DNA from: Seriola aureovittata
Taxonomy: Eukaryota; Chordata; Actinopteri; Carangiformes; Carangidae
DNA length: 64,000 nucleotides
Direction of reading: 5' to 3'
Assembly: GCF_021018895.1 (NCBI RefSeq)
Contig: NC_079375.1
Coordinates: forward strand, 8,898,732-8,962,731
The translations under genes and the position numbers were made by a program. The notes under the pieces were generated by a model. The model searched no databases and was not told where the DNA came from. It worked only from the letters and a program-made list of their open reading frames with translations. This document shows, in pieces, positions 12,390 through 23,050 of the stretch (position 1 is the stretch's first letter; each line of letters starts with the position of its first letter).

Positions 12390-13560
12390 CATGATTCACT
12401 TTATTGTCCCACATTGTAGGAAATCTGATGTTGAATATATAATAACCTATACTGCAGAAAACGTAGAGAGGTAAAGTTTGTTTCCATATCGATTCCATCC
12501 CTGTTCCATATAAATAGGGATAAAAGAGTTTTTAAAATGATTCAAATGACAATGTGGCATTTTAAACCTCCTCCCTGATGGCAGTAGCTTGTTCTCAGTG
12601 TATACCACATGAGATTGGTCGGTTATTATCTTGTTGGCTTGCCTCAGCACAGCCTGATCGTAGGTAGACTGTGGGGATGGATGCTGTCTTATTCCTATTA
12701 TCTTCCATGCAGTCTGCACGAGTCTGACTCGTTTTGACTACAGTTGCACAGAGAGGTTACCAAACCAAGCTGTGAAGCCGAATCTAATTAGGCTCTCGAA
12801 GACCGCTGGATAAAAAAAACAGAAAAAAACTACCGTAAACTTCTGACAAACACCATGAATGCAAGAAGTGCAGATGTTGTTGTCGTCTGGTACAGAGCTT
12901 ATCAACTTGTGTATTCCAGGTCAGTGCACAATCAATAAACACACAGAGGTATTTGTACAAGGAGACCTGTGAAATGGTTTTATTGTGGATGACCACAGGC
13001 CAGTGGTCATGCACTCCTTGAGGGTCAAAGACCATCTCCTCCGCCTTTTTAATATTCACCACCAGGTGGTTATCATCACCCCATGCTACAGATCTTTGTA
13101 CTTGTAAATAATACACTCAAATATCACTGTCATTCTTCATTACACATATAATGGCAGTATCATCTGACAATTTAATGATGTAGTTGTTAGGGGTAAGGCT
13201 TCTACACTCATTATTGTGTAAAGTAAGAAGGACAGTGGAACCAACTCTCCCTTGGGGGGCCCTGTGTTCAAGTTTCGGGGTGCTGAAAGAATACCATTAA
13301 CACTGACCTGTTGTTGACGATTGGTCAAGAACAAGTGGGACCATCAATATTCAGAGCTCATATAGCTTCCTAGCTTATAGATGCGGCTGTACAGGATTAA
13401 ATGCTGAACTAAAATCTACAACTTAAATGCGTGCATGAGAAGCAGAACCCTACAAGTGCTCAGATATAAAATGCACAATGGCTGTGACTGTGTCTGTTCC
13501 TCTACTACACCTGTAAGCAAACTCAAAAGGATCAAGTGAACAGTTGACTTCTATTTTCTG
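12390..13560 (-). mobile_element. Degenerate LINE retrotransposon (reverse transcriptase domain and 3' end)
   Basis: Read on the minus strand, broken frames give in order: a segment like LDPFEFAYR (about 13515-13545); palm motif A as VVDFSSAFNPVQPH (13381-13422); a QQQVSVNG/GPPKGELVPLSFLLYT segment (about 13200-13320); the catalytic pair as KLSDDTAII (Asp codons at 13159-13164); the 'VNIKKAEEMVFDP...VVIHN...YKYLCVFID' thumb region (12784-13116); and a C-terminal LPSGRRFKMPHC region (12447-12719). An AATAAA (12400-12405 on this strand) follows at the 3' end. This order is that of non-LTR retrotransposons of the L2/Rex1-like kind seen in fish; the exact clade is not certain. Several stops and frameshifts, and loss of the endonuclease, make it a dead, 5'-truncated copy. 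Confidence 0.88.
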
Positions 13561-16029
13561 ATTCATAATTCATATTGTAGGATCTGCAGTGGGAGCTTTG
13601 CTTTTGTCTTGTGTGATGAGTGTTTAGTATTTTCTACAATGCTCTCAGTTAGAGAAGTTTGGACCAGCCATGCAATGTTCACCTGAAACTGTTTTGCCAA
13701 GTTATGCAACAGCAAACTAAAATCACTGTGACACTGGATAAAGGGCAGTACATTTTTGCACTTGTCGAGAGGCTACTGCATCTACCACATCCCACACATG
13801 CAACAAGTTGCTTAACAGCTGTTTAATGTAGTCAAGTTAAAAATGTTTCAGCAAGTCAGTACTCTTGGCTGCCCCCCTTATCAAAAAGGAGGAACGCAAC
13901 TATTTTTCTAGTGAGAGATTTCCTACACAGAAAATAAAAGAGAGAACATAAACTCAAAGTGATCAGGAAAGAAAACCTGAGGCTGCTTGCATGAAAATGA
14001 TATAACCAGGAAGAACATATTACAATAATATCCCAATGAAAGAGACAGGAAATAATATAATACATTTGGAATCTGTTTTTGGGTGGATTTACTGTTTAAG
14101 CCTATTTACTGGAACTGAAAAGGGACATTTTTGTGAGGTTAGAAAACATAGCCAAATAAACAAGCACAAATGTTAGCGCTAAACACAGCTCTTCTGATGA
14201 GATCTAACCCACTATCAATCTAAACCAGAGCTTAAGGCAAAAATAGGAAACTCCTGAAGGGTTATTTTAGTCCCCAGATTGTTAACGTTTCAAAGGGTAA
14301 TTCTAGGCCCTCTGTTTTTCTGTGTTTCAGTGAAATTCACTGCGTTCTGATGTGGTTTCTGATCAGTGGTGTTTTGAGGAGGAAACTCCCTTGGTGGTTC
14401 TTGGCCTCCTCTGAGACTTGGAATGAAGCTCTTTAAAAATTCCTGCACCACAATTACAAGGCAGACACGCAGCAGGTCAAATAAAGGACAAAAGTGACTG
14501 TAATATCCGAAACATGAATCATATTCTCATCACCACGGACACTCAAACAGAAAGTGTATAAATAAATCACATTCACAAAGTCAGCCACATACAGCAAGCT
14601 GTCTGTCAGCTTTTAAAAGTCTGACATCACCAATTTATATTCAAGTTTCAAAAGTTTTCAAAGATAAATGGCAACAAACGAGTCCCAAAGAGGCTTAACG
14701 GTGCTGCTATTGCAAGAACATTTGTTAAAAATCTGCAAAATGTGGCAAGAAGGGACACAGATTTCAGAGTCTTCTGCCAAACACTGACAAACTGTGTCAG
14801 CAGAGAGGAACGTTGGTCACCAGTAGAAGCTCTGACACATACTGACACACAAACAGAACCATTTCTAAACAACGGAAAAAATACAGCCTCAAAAATAACC
14901 ATGGACTTGAAAATCTAATCTAAAACTGCTCTGTGAGCTTGAGCAGCCTGGTACATATGGCAGAGTTGTCATTGGAAAACCAATTATATTTGAAGCTCAC
15001 AGAGGAAGACGTAACCTTGTCTAAGAAGCATGAAACATGGACACCTGTAGAGTGGAAAAACATTACATATAGTCTAGAGATCCATTTTTACTATTTTCCA
15101 CATATGGACACAAGAAAGCTGAAGGATACCACCAGAGACACAAAGATTGTTCACAGCTTGCTAAACATGGTGGTGGATGTGCGGTGATATAAGCAGCCAT
15201 GGGAAACATTAGGTGTGATGATTGTTCTGCACACTCATAACAGCCAGGGAATCTGATGCCATTTAACTGAAGCACCCAGACAGCATAGACAGCACCCATG
15301 TACTTTTACTGGCATATGGGCCCTTTTTGTGACTCACAGCTGGAAGTCCTGTATGCAAATAAAGTCAAAATATCTCGGAAAACACTGATTTGAACGCACA
15401 GAGCCAGTTACTCATTCATTTTAAAAGGATCATCTTTAAAACCTTTCACTTGATGGAAATGTGGCAGTTTTCTGTGAATTCTCAAATATTCTGTGCTTCT
15501 ATGAACTGAACCTCAGGTCAGGACTGGTGCTTTATTTGAGTCACACTGCCATTAGATGCAGGCCTTTAAACAGTATTTGATCATGTTTTAGAAAGAAGCA
15601 ATTCCTCCATCTGTTTTACACTAAAAGCCTTTCGGGGGGCACGGTCCTCTCCCATCCTTTCCGCTCCCTTCCCCTTCCTGGAAGGCTCTTATTATGAAGC
15701 ATGTCATCCGGAGGAAATGCCAACCTTCATTACTAAGAATGAACATTTTGTTACAGACTTAACTTGCCTAAACCAGGAATCACACAATGTAGGTCTAAAC
15801 TTTTTACGTTTTACGATAGGTTCTGCCTATTTCGCCACTGTCTTAACCATAAAGGGTAGTTAATCAGAAATGTTTTAACTTTAATTATCCATTTTCCTTT
15901 TTCTCTCTTTTACTATCATTGCACAGCTCTTCCCTTTTTCTCTGCCTGCCTCATTCAATCAAAGGATGTGTGTTAGAGCCTTGAACTTGAATATTTCCAG
16001 TGCATTAGGCCAAATTACCTCATCTCAAA
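13561..16029. other. Noncoding stretch upstream of the LINE relic
   Basis: No recognised exon. The first few hundred bases could be more LINE too decayed to align by eye. About 15620-15690 is a pyrimidine-rich patch. The remaining open frames are under 90 codons. Confidence 0.4.
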
Positions 16030-16626
16030 TCACAAATTAGCATACAGATTTCCAGTTTGAATTGCTAGTGGTGTGTTGTATCCATCATCATCAAAACTGG
16101 AGAGTCGTGAATTTAGGTGTCTAATCAGCAGGAACGGCAAACAGAAAATGCTTAGCAACAAACACGAGAACTTCTCCCCAGTCGGACAGTTAACAGACCT
16201 TCTAATATGCTTTGCATGCTCATCACATCTTGATGATCTCCGCAGAGAGCCTGGTGCTATGAAATACATGGACTGCACTTGAATGGTGGGTCCAATTTGT
16301 GGGTGACAGTTGGGGCAGAGCGATGCAGACCTTTGCTGTGGTGAAGGGAGCGGATGGAGGGGGAGCGATAGAAGTGGAGTTGGTCTGAGTGCAAACAAAA
16401 CTCTCCAAACTGAGATAGAAATGACAGAATAGAGGGGTGGATGGGTGGAGGGACAGAGGGTTACATTCGCACAGTATTGATTTTTCCTTTGGGTTCTACA
16501 GAACAGGAGCTTGTCACCGTGGCCAATGAATAGAGCCCCATTGTATTGCATTCTGCATGCTTGCTCTGACAATGAAGATACCACAAAGCTTTTTTTCTCC
16601 CTCGATCTCTCGTCTGTCAATAACAC
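16030..16626 (-). other. 198-codon open frame of unknown significance
   Basis: This is the longest open frame in the window. The predicted product is about 198 residues, rich in Ser, Leu, Pro and Cys. It has a Pro/Leu/Ser-rich stretch around residues 80-100 and a hydrophobic Cys/Leu/Phe patch near residues 155-170. I recognise no domain, and there is no signal peptide at the start. Shorter frames overlap it on both strands. No promoter, Kozak context or splice structure supports it. Most likely a chance frame; a retrocopy or lineage-specific gene cannot be excluded. Confidence 0.15.
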
Positions 16627-17500
16627 AATCGCTCGTCAACTTGGAAAGAAAAGAGTACAAATGATCAAGTCTAAGAGCAAAACATGACCTTGACAAAACA
16701 GTTCAAGCTTGTAGTCAGTGACAGAGCATCTGAATACAGCTTAACTTTTAGAAACTGTTGAGTTAGAATCTGGCAACAAAGCTTTTAATAGGTCCCTCAA
16801 AGTGTCTTAGACAACATCTGTGGATTAGAGAAACTTCCCTCATTGAGCAGTCTGTCGGCTTAAGACAGTGAAACAGATAAAGAGCTCCCTGTGAAAGTGG
16901 ACACAGAGGACCAGTGTGGTAACTGTTGTCATCTCTTATGGTGCTCTGTTACACACAGCCATCATCCGTACGGTCAACAGCTGGTAAATGTTTAGCAGGC
17001 CAAACCCCAACTGAGCACCGATGGCTTGCAGATGCTGTGGAGGAAAACTTAAAATTCACACCTCGTAAAGAGAGGAGGCAGATGTTTGCATATTAATAAA
17101 GATGGGATATGGAGGGTGTCTGGTACAGGGAGGCATTACAGCTGCTCCATTACGGCGTACAGTGTACAGTATACGCCACAGATGGATGTACTCTCGTTTC
17201 ATCTCAGGAGCATTTTGATCTGAGTGCCTTTACATGCCAGATGTAAAGAAATGTTCAAAAAATCCACACTGCAGTCAGAACAGATCTTATCCAGGTGTTC
17301 AGTAATATTACAATAACTATGCACATTTATTAAAGTACTATATTTTTGAAAAAGTATAATTTTCTTCCCATTTACATTTTATGAGACTTTATGCTTCTAA
17401 ATCACAACATTTAACGAAGCAGTACACTTGTTGCTCCTCTAGAAAGTGTGAGACTTTAAAATACACTACACTAAATACACATATAAACTAATAGAAGGCC
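16627..17500. other. Noncoding stretch containing an imperfect palindrome
   Basis: Positions 17154-17177 form a 24-base palindrome with GGCGTA and TACGCC ends, matching its own reverse complement at 20 of 24 bases. Otherwise no repeat or exon is recognised. Confidence 0.45.
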
Positions 17501-18130
17501 TGGTGTCGACAAGGCTTGGGCGATTGTTACGTTTTCCTATTGTCCTGTTGTCATTGTGTTCAATCACAATACCCGATATGACCTGGTGGAAATCGAGTTT
17601 TGTCGTGTTTACACATTAATGGACAAGTTGCAGTAACATTGAAGACCAACTGTAATGCAGACTGCAGATGACTGCACAGTCTCAGTTAGATTAATTTAAT
17701 AAGAAATCAAATTTATGAAAAAAATAATCCAACATCAACCTCTTAAATTGTGAGAAACGGGAGGTGTGACCAGCGTACATGCCACCCGCCAGGCTGGGTA
17801 GTGCACAACGCAGCATAATTCACTGGTCAGTGTTGGTTTATCCATAGCAGATATTTGATATTTCTTCATCACCAGCAGATTTCTCAGTTATAGCCACGTA
17901 GTGTGTCTGTGAGACCCAACAGCAGCAACACAGATTAACAAATATTGCTCACAACAGTATGCAAACAACTTCCTTTGCACGCCCGCCTGCTCCTGATGAT
18001 GGGTTTTAAAGTAAAACTGAAAGCTTGAAAGAACTCCCCCCATACCTCTGCTCGTTTATGGAGTAACTTTAGTGTTATATTTGTTGAATATCAGTGAATC
18101 TCCACCTTTGATTACATAAAGTAAACCAAT
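17501..18130. repeat. Possible transposon-derived sequence (GGGCGATT... start)
   Basis: The segment opens with TTGGGCGATTGTTACG followed by CAATCACAATACCCGATATGAC. These words resemble the 'gggcgatat...' ends of fish hAT-like MITEs. No matching right end is found before the separate MITE at 18182. Low confidence. Confidence 0.25.
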
Positions 18131-18181
18131 TCAACATTAGGAAAACTTTTGCTGTTTTGTTATATAATCTAGTGCTAAATA

Positions 18182-18454
18182 TAGGACTGAACAATAAAAA
18201 AAAAAAAAAAAATCGCAATTATTTTGACAGATATTGAGTACAATATGAGTCAGGATTTAATTTGGAATGGTCATTTTTGCATTTCATTTACGTCTGGGGA
18301 ATATGAGTTGTTGGTTGGAGACATCTCTGTTGCACCACAATGCTTCATTTATGTTATGTTGTGACACATTTGACCATTTTAGCTCCTGCAATTTGGATAT
18401 TGCACTTGGCCATATTGCGATTTGGATAATATTTCGATCAATAATGCAACCCTA
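18182..18454. mobile_element. hAT-like MITE, 273 bp, with perfect 8-bp target-site duplication
   Basis: The element begins TAGGACTGAACAAT and ends ATAATGCAACCCTA, whose reverse complement is TAGGGTTGCATTAT, giving terminal inverted repeats. It is flanked on both sides by the identical 8-mer GCTAAATA (18174-18181 and 18455-18462). An 8-bp duplication with short TAGGG-type ends is the hallmark of hAT-superfamily insertion. The interior has a 17-A run (18196-18212) and no transposase, so it needed a transposase supplied in trans. The 62-codon frame inside is not a gene. Confidence 0.85.
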
Positions 18455-18462
18455 GCTAAATA

Positions 18463-20275
18463 TATATGACACATTTAGGAAGTTACTAGTAGATTGTCAC
18501 AGAAGGTTTAGAATTTTATATAATTCAAAATACATTTTGTCTCACCACCCAATGAAGAAATAATAACCAATATGATCGCCAGTCAGACTCCTGAGAAATT
18601 GTCAAAAGTAACAATTCACTTATTGTTTTAGTGCATTTGAATAATACTGTAATTTTATAGCAGAATCTTAAATGCAGGGCTTTCACTTTTAGTAAAACTA
18701 TAATTCTATTGTTGCTTTAACTCTATATATATATGTCTCGACATTTGCTGGTGGAGAATTTGTCTGCAGCACTGGTTAATAATATAACTCTAAGTAGACA
18801 GAGGAGCCATTTATATCTATATCAAAATCAGCTGCCTCAAAGTGTTTTCAGACATTTACAAAAGGCACAAAGGCCTATTGTCGGAGGTGTGCGTTGAATG
18901 TCGTGTCTCACAAAATGACAATGAGGAATTGTATGTCTTAGAGGTGGACACAGAACAATGGTGCATGCAGGTGTTTCTGAATGCAACACACTATATCAGA
19001 CACGAATCTATTGATTTGTTCGTTCAACAGCTTCACTAGGCCATAAATCTCATTTCACAGACACACCAAGCACAAGGGCAATCTATTACCAGAGACTGAG
19101 CTTGATTGCTTAAAAACGTAAATGGGATATGCACTATATTGTCATTCAATGAATTTTTCAAAAATGACTCTGAATGGTAACTAGTTCTTGCAATGATAGT
19201 GTGTAGTGGTAATTTGAACTGCAATCAGCATCCACTAAGTGCTGCAGTTGGGGACAAAATCAGTGAAAATCAGGCCAAATCAGACTTTCACATGCTTCCG
19301 TCTTGAATGCAAATTGCCACATTGGAGGACACAGGGGGAAACTGAAAGCAAAATTAGGTATTGTGGGTAGATAGATGGTGTTCAGGCTGGCTTCTATTAC
19401 TCTTGAGTTTGCTTCCCTGCTGTGTACACACTCACTGGCAGACACACAGGGAAATATCACAGAGTAAACATGGACTTATGGCAGTGAGCCCTCCCCATGC
19501 CTAGAAGTCGAAGGCATTAAAAGTCTGAGGTTACAGACTAATAACCATGTGTCCTCTTTGCTAGTCAATTGTCAACCAGTCAACAAGATTAGAGGAGCTG
19601 AGATATTAGTGTTTGATGTTTGAATGTTTCCAATGCATTAAGCCTAATGGCTTTACTTCTAATAAAAGGTTTGCACAGGAATTACCAGTTAGAATTGGTA
19701 CTCACACAGCATGTGGTCCAGAGATAGCCTCATGATTGCTTCTGCAATGTAGAGAGTAAGAATTACAAATGAAAAGAAACTTCAAATTACAAAGAAAGAA
19801 GCTAAATAAATCAACAAGAGCAACAGGGGGAAAAAAAAGATAATCAACAGATATAAACATAGTTAGACCTGACCTCAGGGGGGCTTCTCTGCAGTCTATA
19901 TTTCCTGGAACCAGTGGAGAATGATGAGGGAGCTGTCATTGTGCCAGACTGGGGAATGTGATGCAGTGTGTGTTTAATATCTGATTAAATATCATGGCTG
20001 GCAGTCCAGGCACGTTCACTGTGTCAGAGTTTCTGTTTCATACTCTGCTCACTTTCGCTCGTTTAAAAAAGACTGTTTCATTTGCCACATTTTGCACTGA
20101 TTGGGTAGATTGGGGAGCAGGCACGGCCTAGAGGGTCCCAGCTTCACTTGAGGGAGGGGTAGTAGCTGGATAGCTGCCGCCTTCCATCACCTCCTCCCCT
20201 CCAACCCCTCTTCTCCTGGGGCAAAGAAAGAGAGAGGGCTCGGGAAAAGACCCTCTTTTTTTTACTTTATTTCAG
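18463..20275. other. Noncoding stretch, nothing recognised
   Basis: AT-rich, with a short TA run near 18725. A G/C-richer patch at 20110-20240 precedes the splice-acceptor-like tract described next. No repeat family identified. Confidence 0.4.
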
Positions 20276-20461
20276 AGCAGTGAAGAAGAAAGCGTGAGAA
20301 CAGTCACTGCAGGGCTTCAGGAACATTGTATCTGTCTGTAGGATGAAAAGCCTGGCAGTAGAATAAGAGAATGAGAGGCCTTTTTAGTAGAGCTTGGCTC
20401 GATGAGAAGGGGGAGGGGATAAAGTGAAAGAGTTCACTACTTCCCACTAAATTAGATTAAG
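20276..20461 (+). other. Candidate noncoding exon (186 bp)
   Basis: A strong 3' splice-site tract (CCCTC, eight T, ACTTTATTTCAG) ends at 20275, and a strong donor AAG|GTGAGTAT starts at 20462. The interval is internal-exon sized. All three plus frames have stops (the best frame lasts 21 codons), so if real it would be part of a long noncoding RNA or an untranslated exon. No known transcript is recognised. Matching splice signals of this strength do occur by chance in 64 kb. Confidence 0.3.
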
Positions 20462-20467
20462 GTGAGT

Positions 20468-22849
20468 ATTGATTGGGTAATAAATGCCAGTAGGCCTGTA
20501 CTACAGCACCATCTACAACAGAAGCTGTTTCAGCGTTTCTTGAAGATAATGAAAGTGGTAATGAAAGTACAAGACAACTATCTTATTACAGCACATTTAT
20601 ACCAATGTATCACACACCAGTAAAACAAAAGAATGCAGCAAATGGCCCAAATGGAATTGGAGTAACTGTACAGCGAACACCCATGGGTCCTCAGTTTAAG
20701 GCGTGGCTGCCTGGAGAACTGAAAAGTACAATGCTGAGATAAGTCAAAGCAGCAATGTTAGCAAACTTGCTGTCTCAGCAGCTGAGAAGATATGTTGCTG
20801 ATAATGGCAACTCACTGCATGCAGGATCCGATGCCAAAATTCAAGCCAAGACTTCTGTTTTGTGCCCTCACGGCAAGAACTCTAGGACTCTCCATTAATC
20901 TGTGCTTAAGCTGCCTGGCTTCAAAAACAGATGCTTGAGGAGGATAAGGCAACTCAGTGGGAGAGAAGGCACCTAAGCCTTGGTTGGATAAGAAAAAAAG
21001 TGGCAGCTTTACAGTGCACTGTATCTGTTAGATGTGACTTCACAGGAAATAGTTTTTTTGTTATCATCTCAGCCTCGTCCATATGAGAACGGCATGTGCT
21101 ACTCGTGGTGTCACCACCTCTTCTTCATGCAGATATTGTGACATGTTCTTGACATTTAATAATCATCCAGTGAAGAAAAAAAACGAGACAAACACATTTG
21201 ACAGAATTTAAATCAAATTAATCGGCTAATAGCATCTTAATTTCCAAAAAAGTTCTCACCATCTCACTATATCACTGCCAAACATGAGATGGCTTGGTGA
21301 TAAGCACTGCTATTTTCGTTTTTTGTTGGTTGGTTTGACCATTGTTGTGTAATGAGTAATCCTTGTAAACAAGGTCAGTGTCAACAGCAACATTTGTCAT
21401 GTTTTGGATGTTAAAGACTGTTATTGTTAATACACTATGATAGTTCTCATGATTGTCTCATGAAAGATAAGAAACTATGATGTATGTTTTCCTGTGAACG
21501 GCCTCTTGTGGTTGTGGGAATAATGACTGTTTTCTGTCAGGACTAAAAGCAAAACTAGTGTGATGCATTTGCAACACTTGAAACCATAGTTTGCCTCCCC
21601 TCTCCTACAACAGTGAACTTTAATTTTTTTTTTTAACCAGGATTACAATTGCAATGACCATAAGTCCATGACTTTCCCTAACCTAAACCTAATAGGTTTA
21701 GTTTCCTTAACTTAAACAAACCGTGACCAGGTGGCATCTTGATCGTTCCAGTCATTTATCAAGCAGGTTTGATGATGAAAATAATTCTTAGTTGCATCCC
21801 AGTTTTATCTGTTGACAAAGCCCCTCTCCAGCTGTCTTTGCATCAGCTAACTTGAGCAACCTAATGCATTCAGTGTAGGTGCATTGGGCTGTTCAAAGAT
21901 ATACACTCTGACAATGCACTTCTTTCCACAATTTTTAATCCATAAACCTGTATGGTTTACAGATTAAAAGCCCCTGAATCAGATGCTACTTCTACCTGCT
22001 TATTATGTGGTTTGTCTGTTGTCTGTTCCCGCCAATATTATATGCTTCTTTACCAGCTGCATATTGTCCTGTACATGGTCAAGGTCAAGGGAACTTGATA
22101 AACAGCAAAGATCACCTCATCAGTGGATCAACACATTTTCCAAGTTTTTCAGTGGCCCCTGTGCTCAGTTGTGTCGCCAGTGAAGCGCTGAGAGTAAGGC
22201 AATCTGTGCAGATCATGTGATAATCTATGGGTCATATGACAGATGTAAGAGGTCTAATCAATAGATGTCCTCATGCTTTCACTTTAAGTGCGTTCATTTA
22301 TTATTCAGTAGCTTTATATATGCATATTGTATTGAATAACCAATGAGTAGGATTGATGTCCTGTTGTGCTCCTCCTTGTAATGAAACTGTCCAACTCCTC
22401 GCTATGAGTGTGAAGTTTTTTTTTTTTTTTTTTGCTCCATCATCAAGTGTAACATCATTGTTTCCCCTGATTGAGTGGAATGTGCATCATCGCCTTGCAC
22501 CTCAGTCATTGTAAGCATTTTCATTTTATGTTTTTGTCCCCCTTAGTAATCAGTATCTCAGGGATCTGCTTAATGGTCTGAGACAGTTTAGTCAACAGAT
22601 CTCATGATAAACAGCCTATTTCTGCCCAGTCGCTAGATTATGTTTTCAGGGTGCAGTGCATCAGCATTCAGCAATATGTTATTTCTGCCTGTGTGGAATT
22701 ACAGTGGCGACTCTGAGCATTTAATAAAAACTCGATAAAAAATGATGCTGGTCACAGTGCCGAAGGCAGAGCTGCTAAATCTCAGCTAAATCATATTCAA
22801 ATCCACCCTGTGCTTGCCTGTCTTCTCATCATGAAAACACTATTATGTT
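20468..22849. other. Noncoding stretch with simple-sequence tracts
   Basis: It holds a 12-T run near 21627, an 18-T run at 22416-22433, and a perfect 8-bp hairpin CTAAACCT / AGGTTTAG (21683-21701, 3-base loop) inside a CCTAACCTAAACC patch that resembles degraded fish repeat. No exon recognised. Confidence 0.45.
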
Positions 22850-23050
22850 TAGTCATTGAATTTTATGATTATGCATAACAACTCGCCAGATAGGAAAATA
22901 TAACAACAGCCAGCAAACCCAATTATTGTAGCCTGATACCTAAGTTTGTTTGCTTTAATTTATAGCCTGGCTGGACTGATGGCTTGCTGGTGACAGTAGA
23001 GCATGAAAGGCCACCAGCTGATTTATGCAATAATATTTGTAGTCAGATTA
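22850..23050. promoter_or_regulatory. Candidate conserved noncoding element
   Basis: This 200-base block lacks simple repeats. It carries ATTATGCATAA, AATTATTG and GATTTATGCAATAATAT, an AT-rich homeodomain/POU-like vocabulary common in vertebrate developmental enhancers. There is no coding frame. The assignment is by composition only. Confidence 0.25.
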
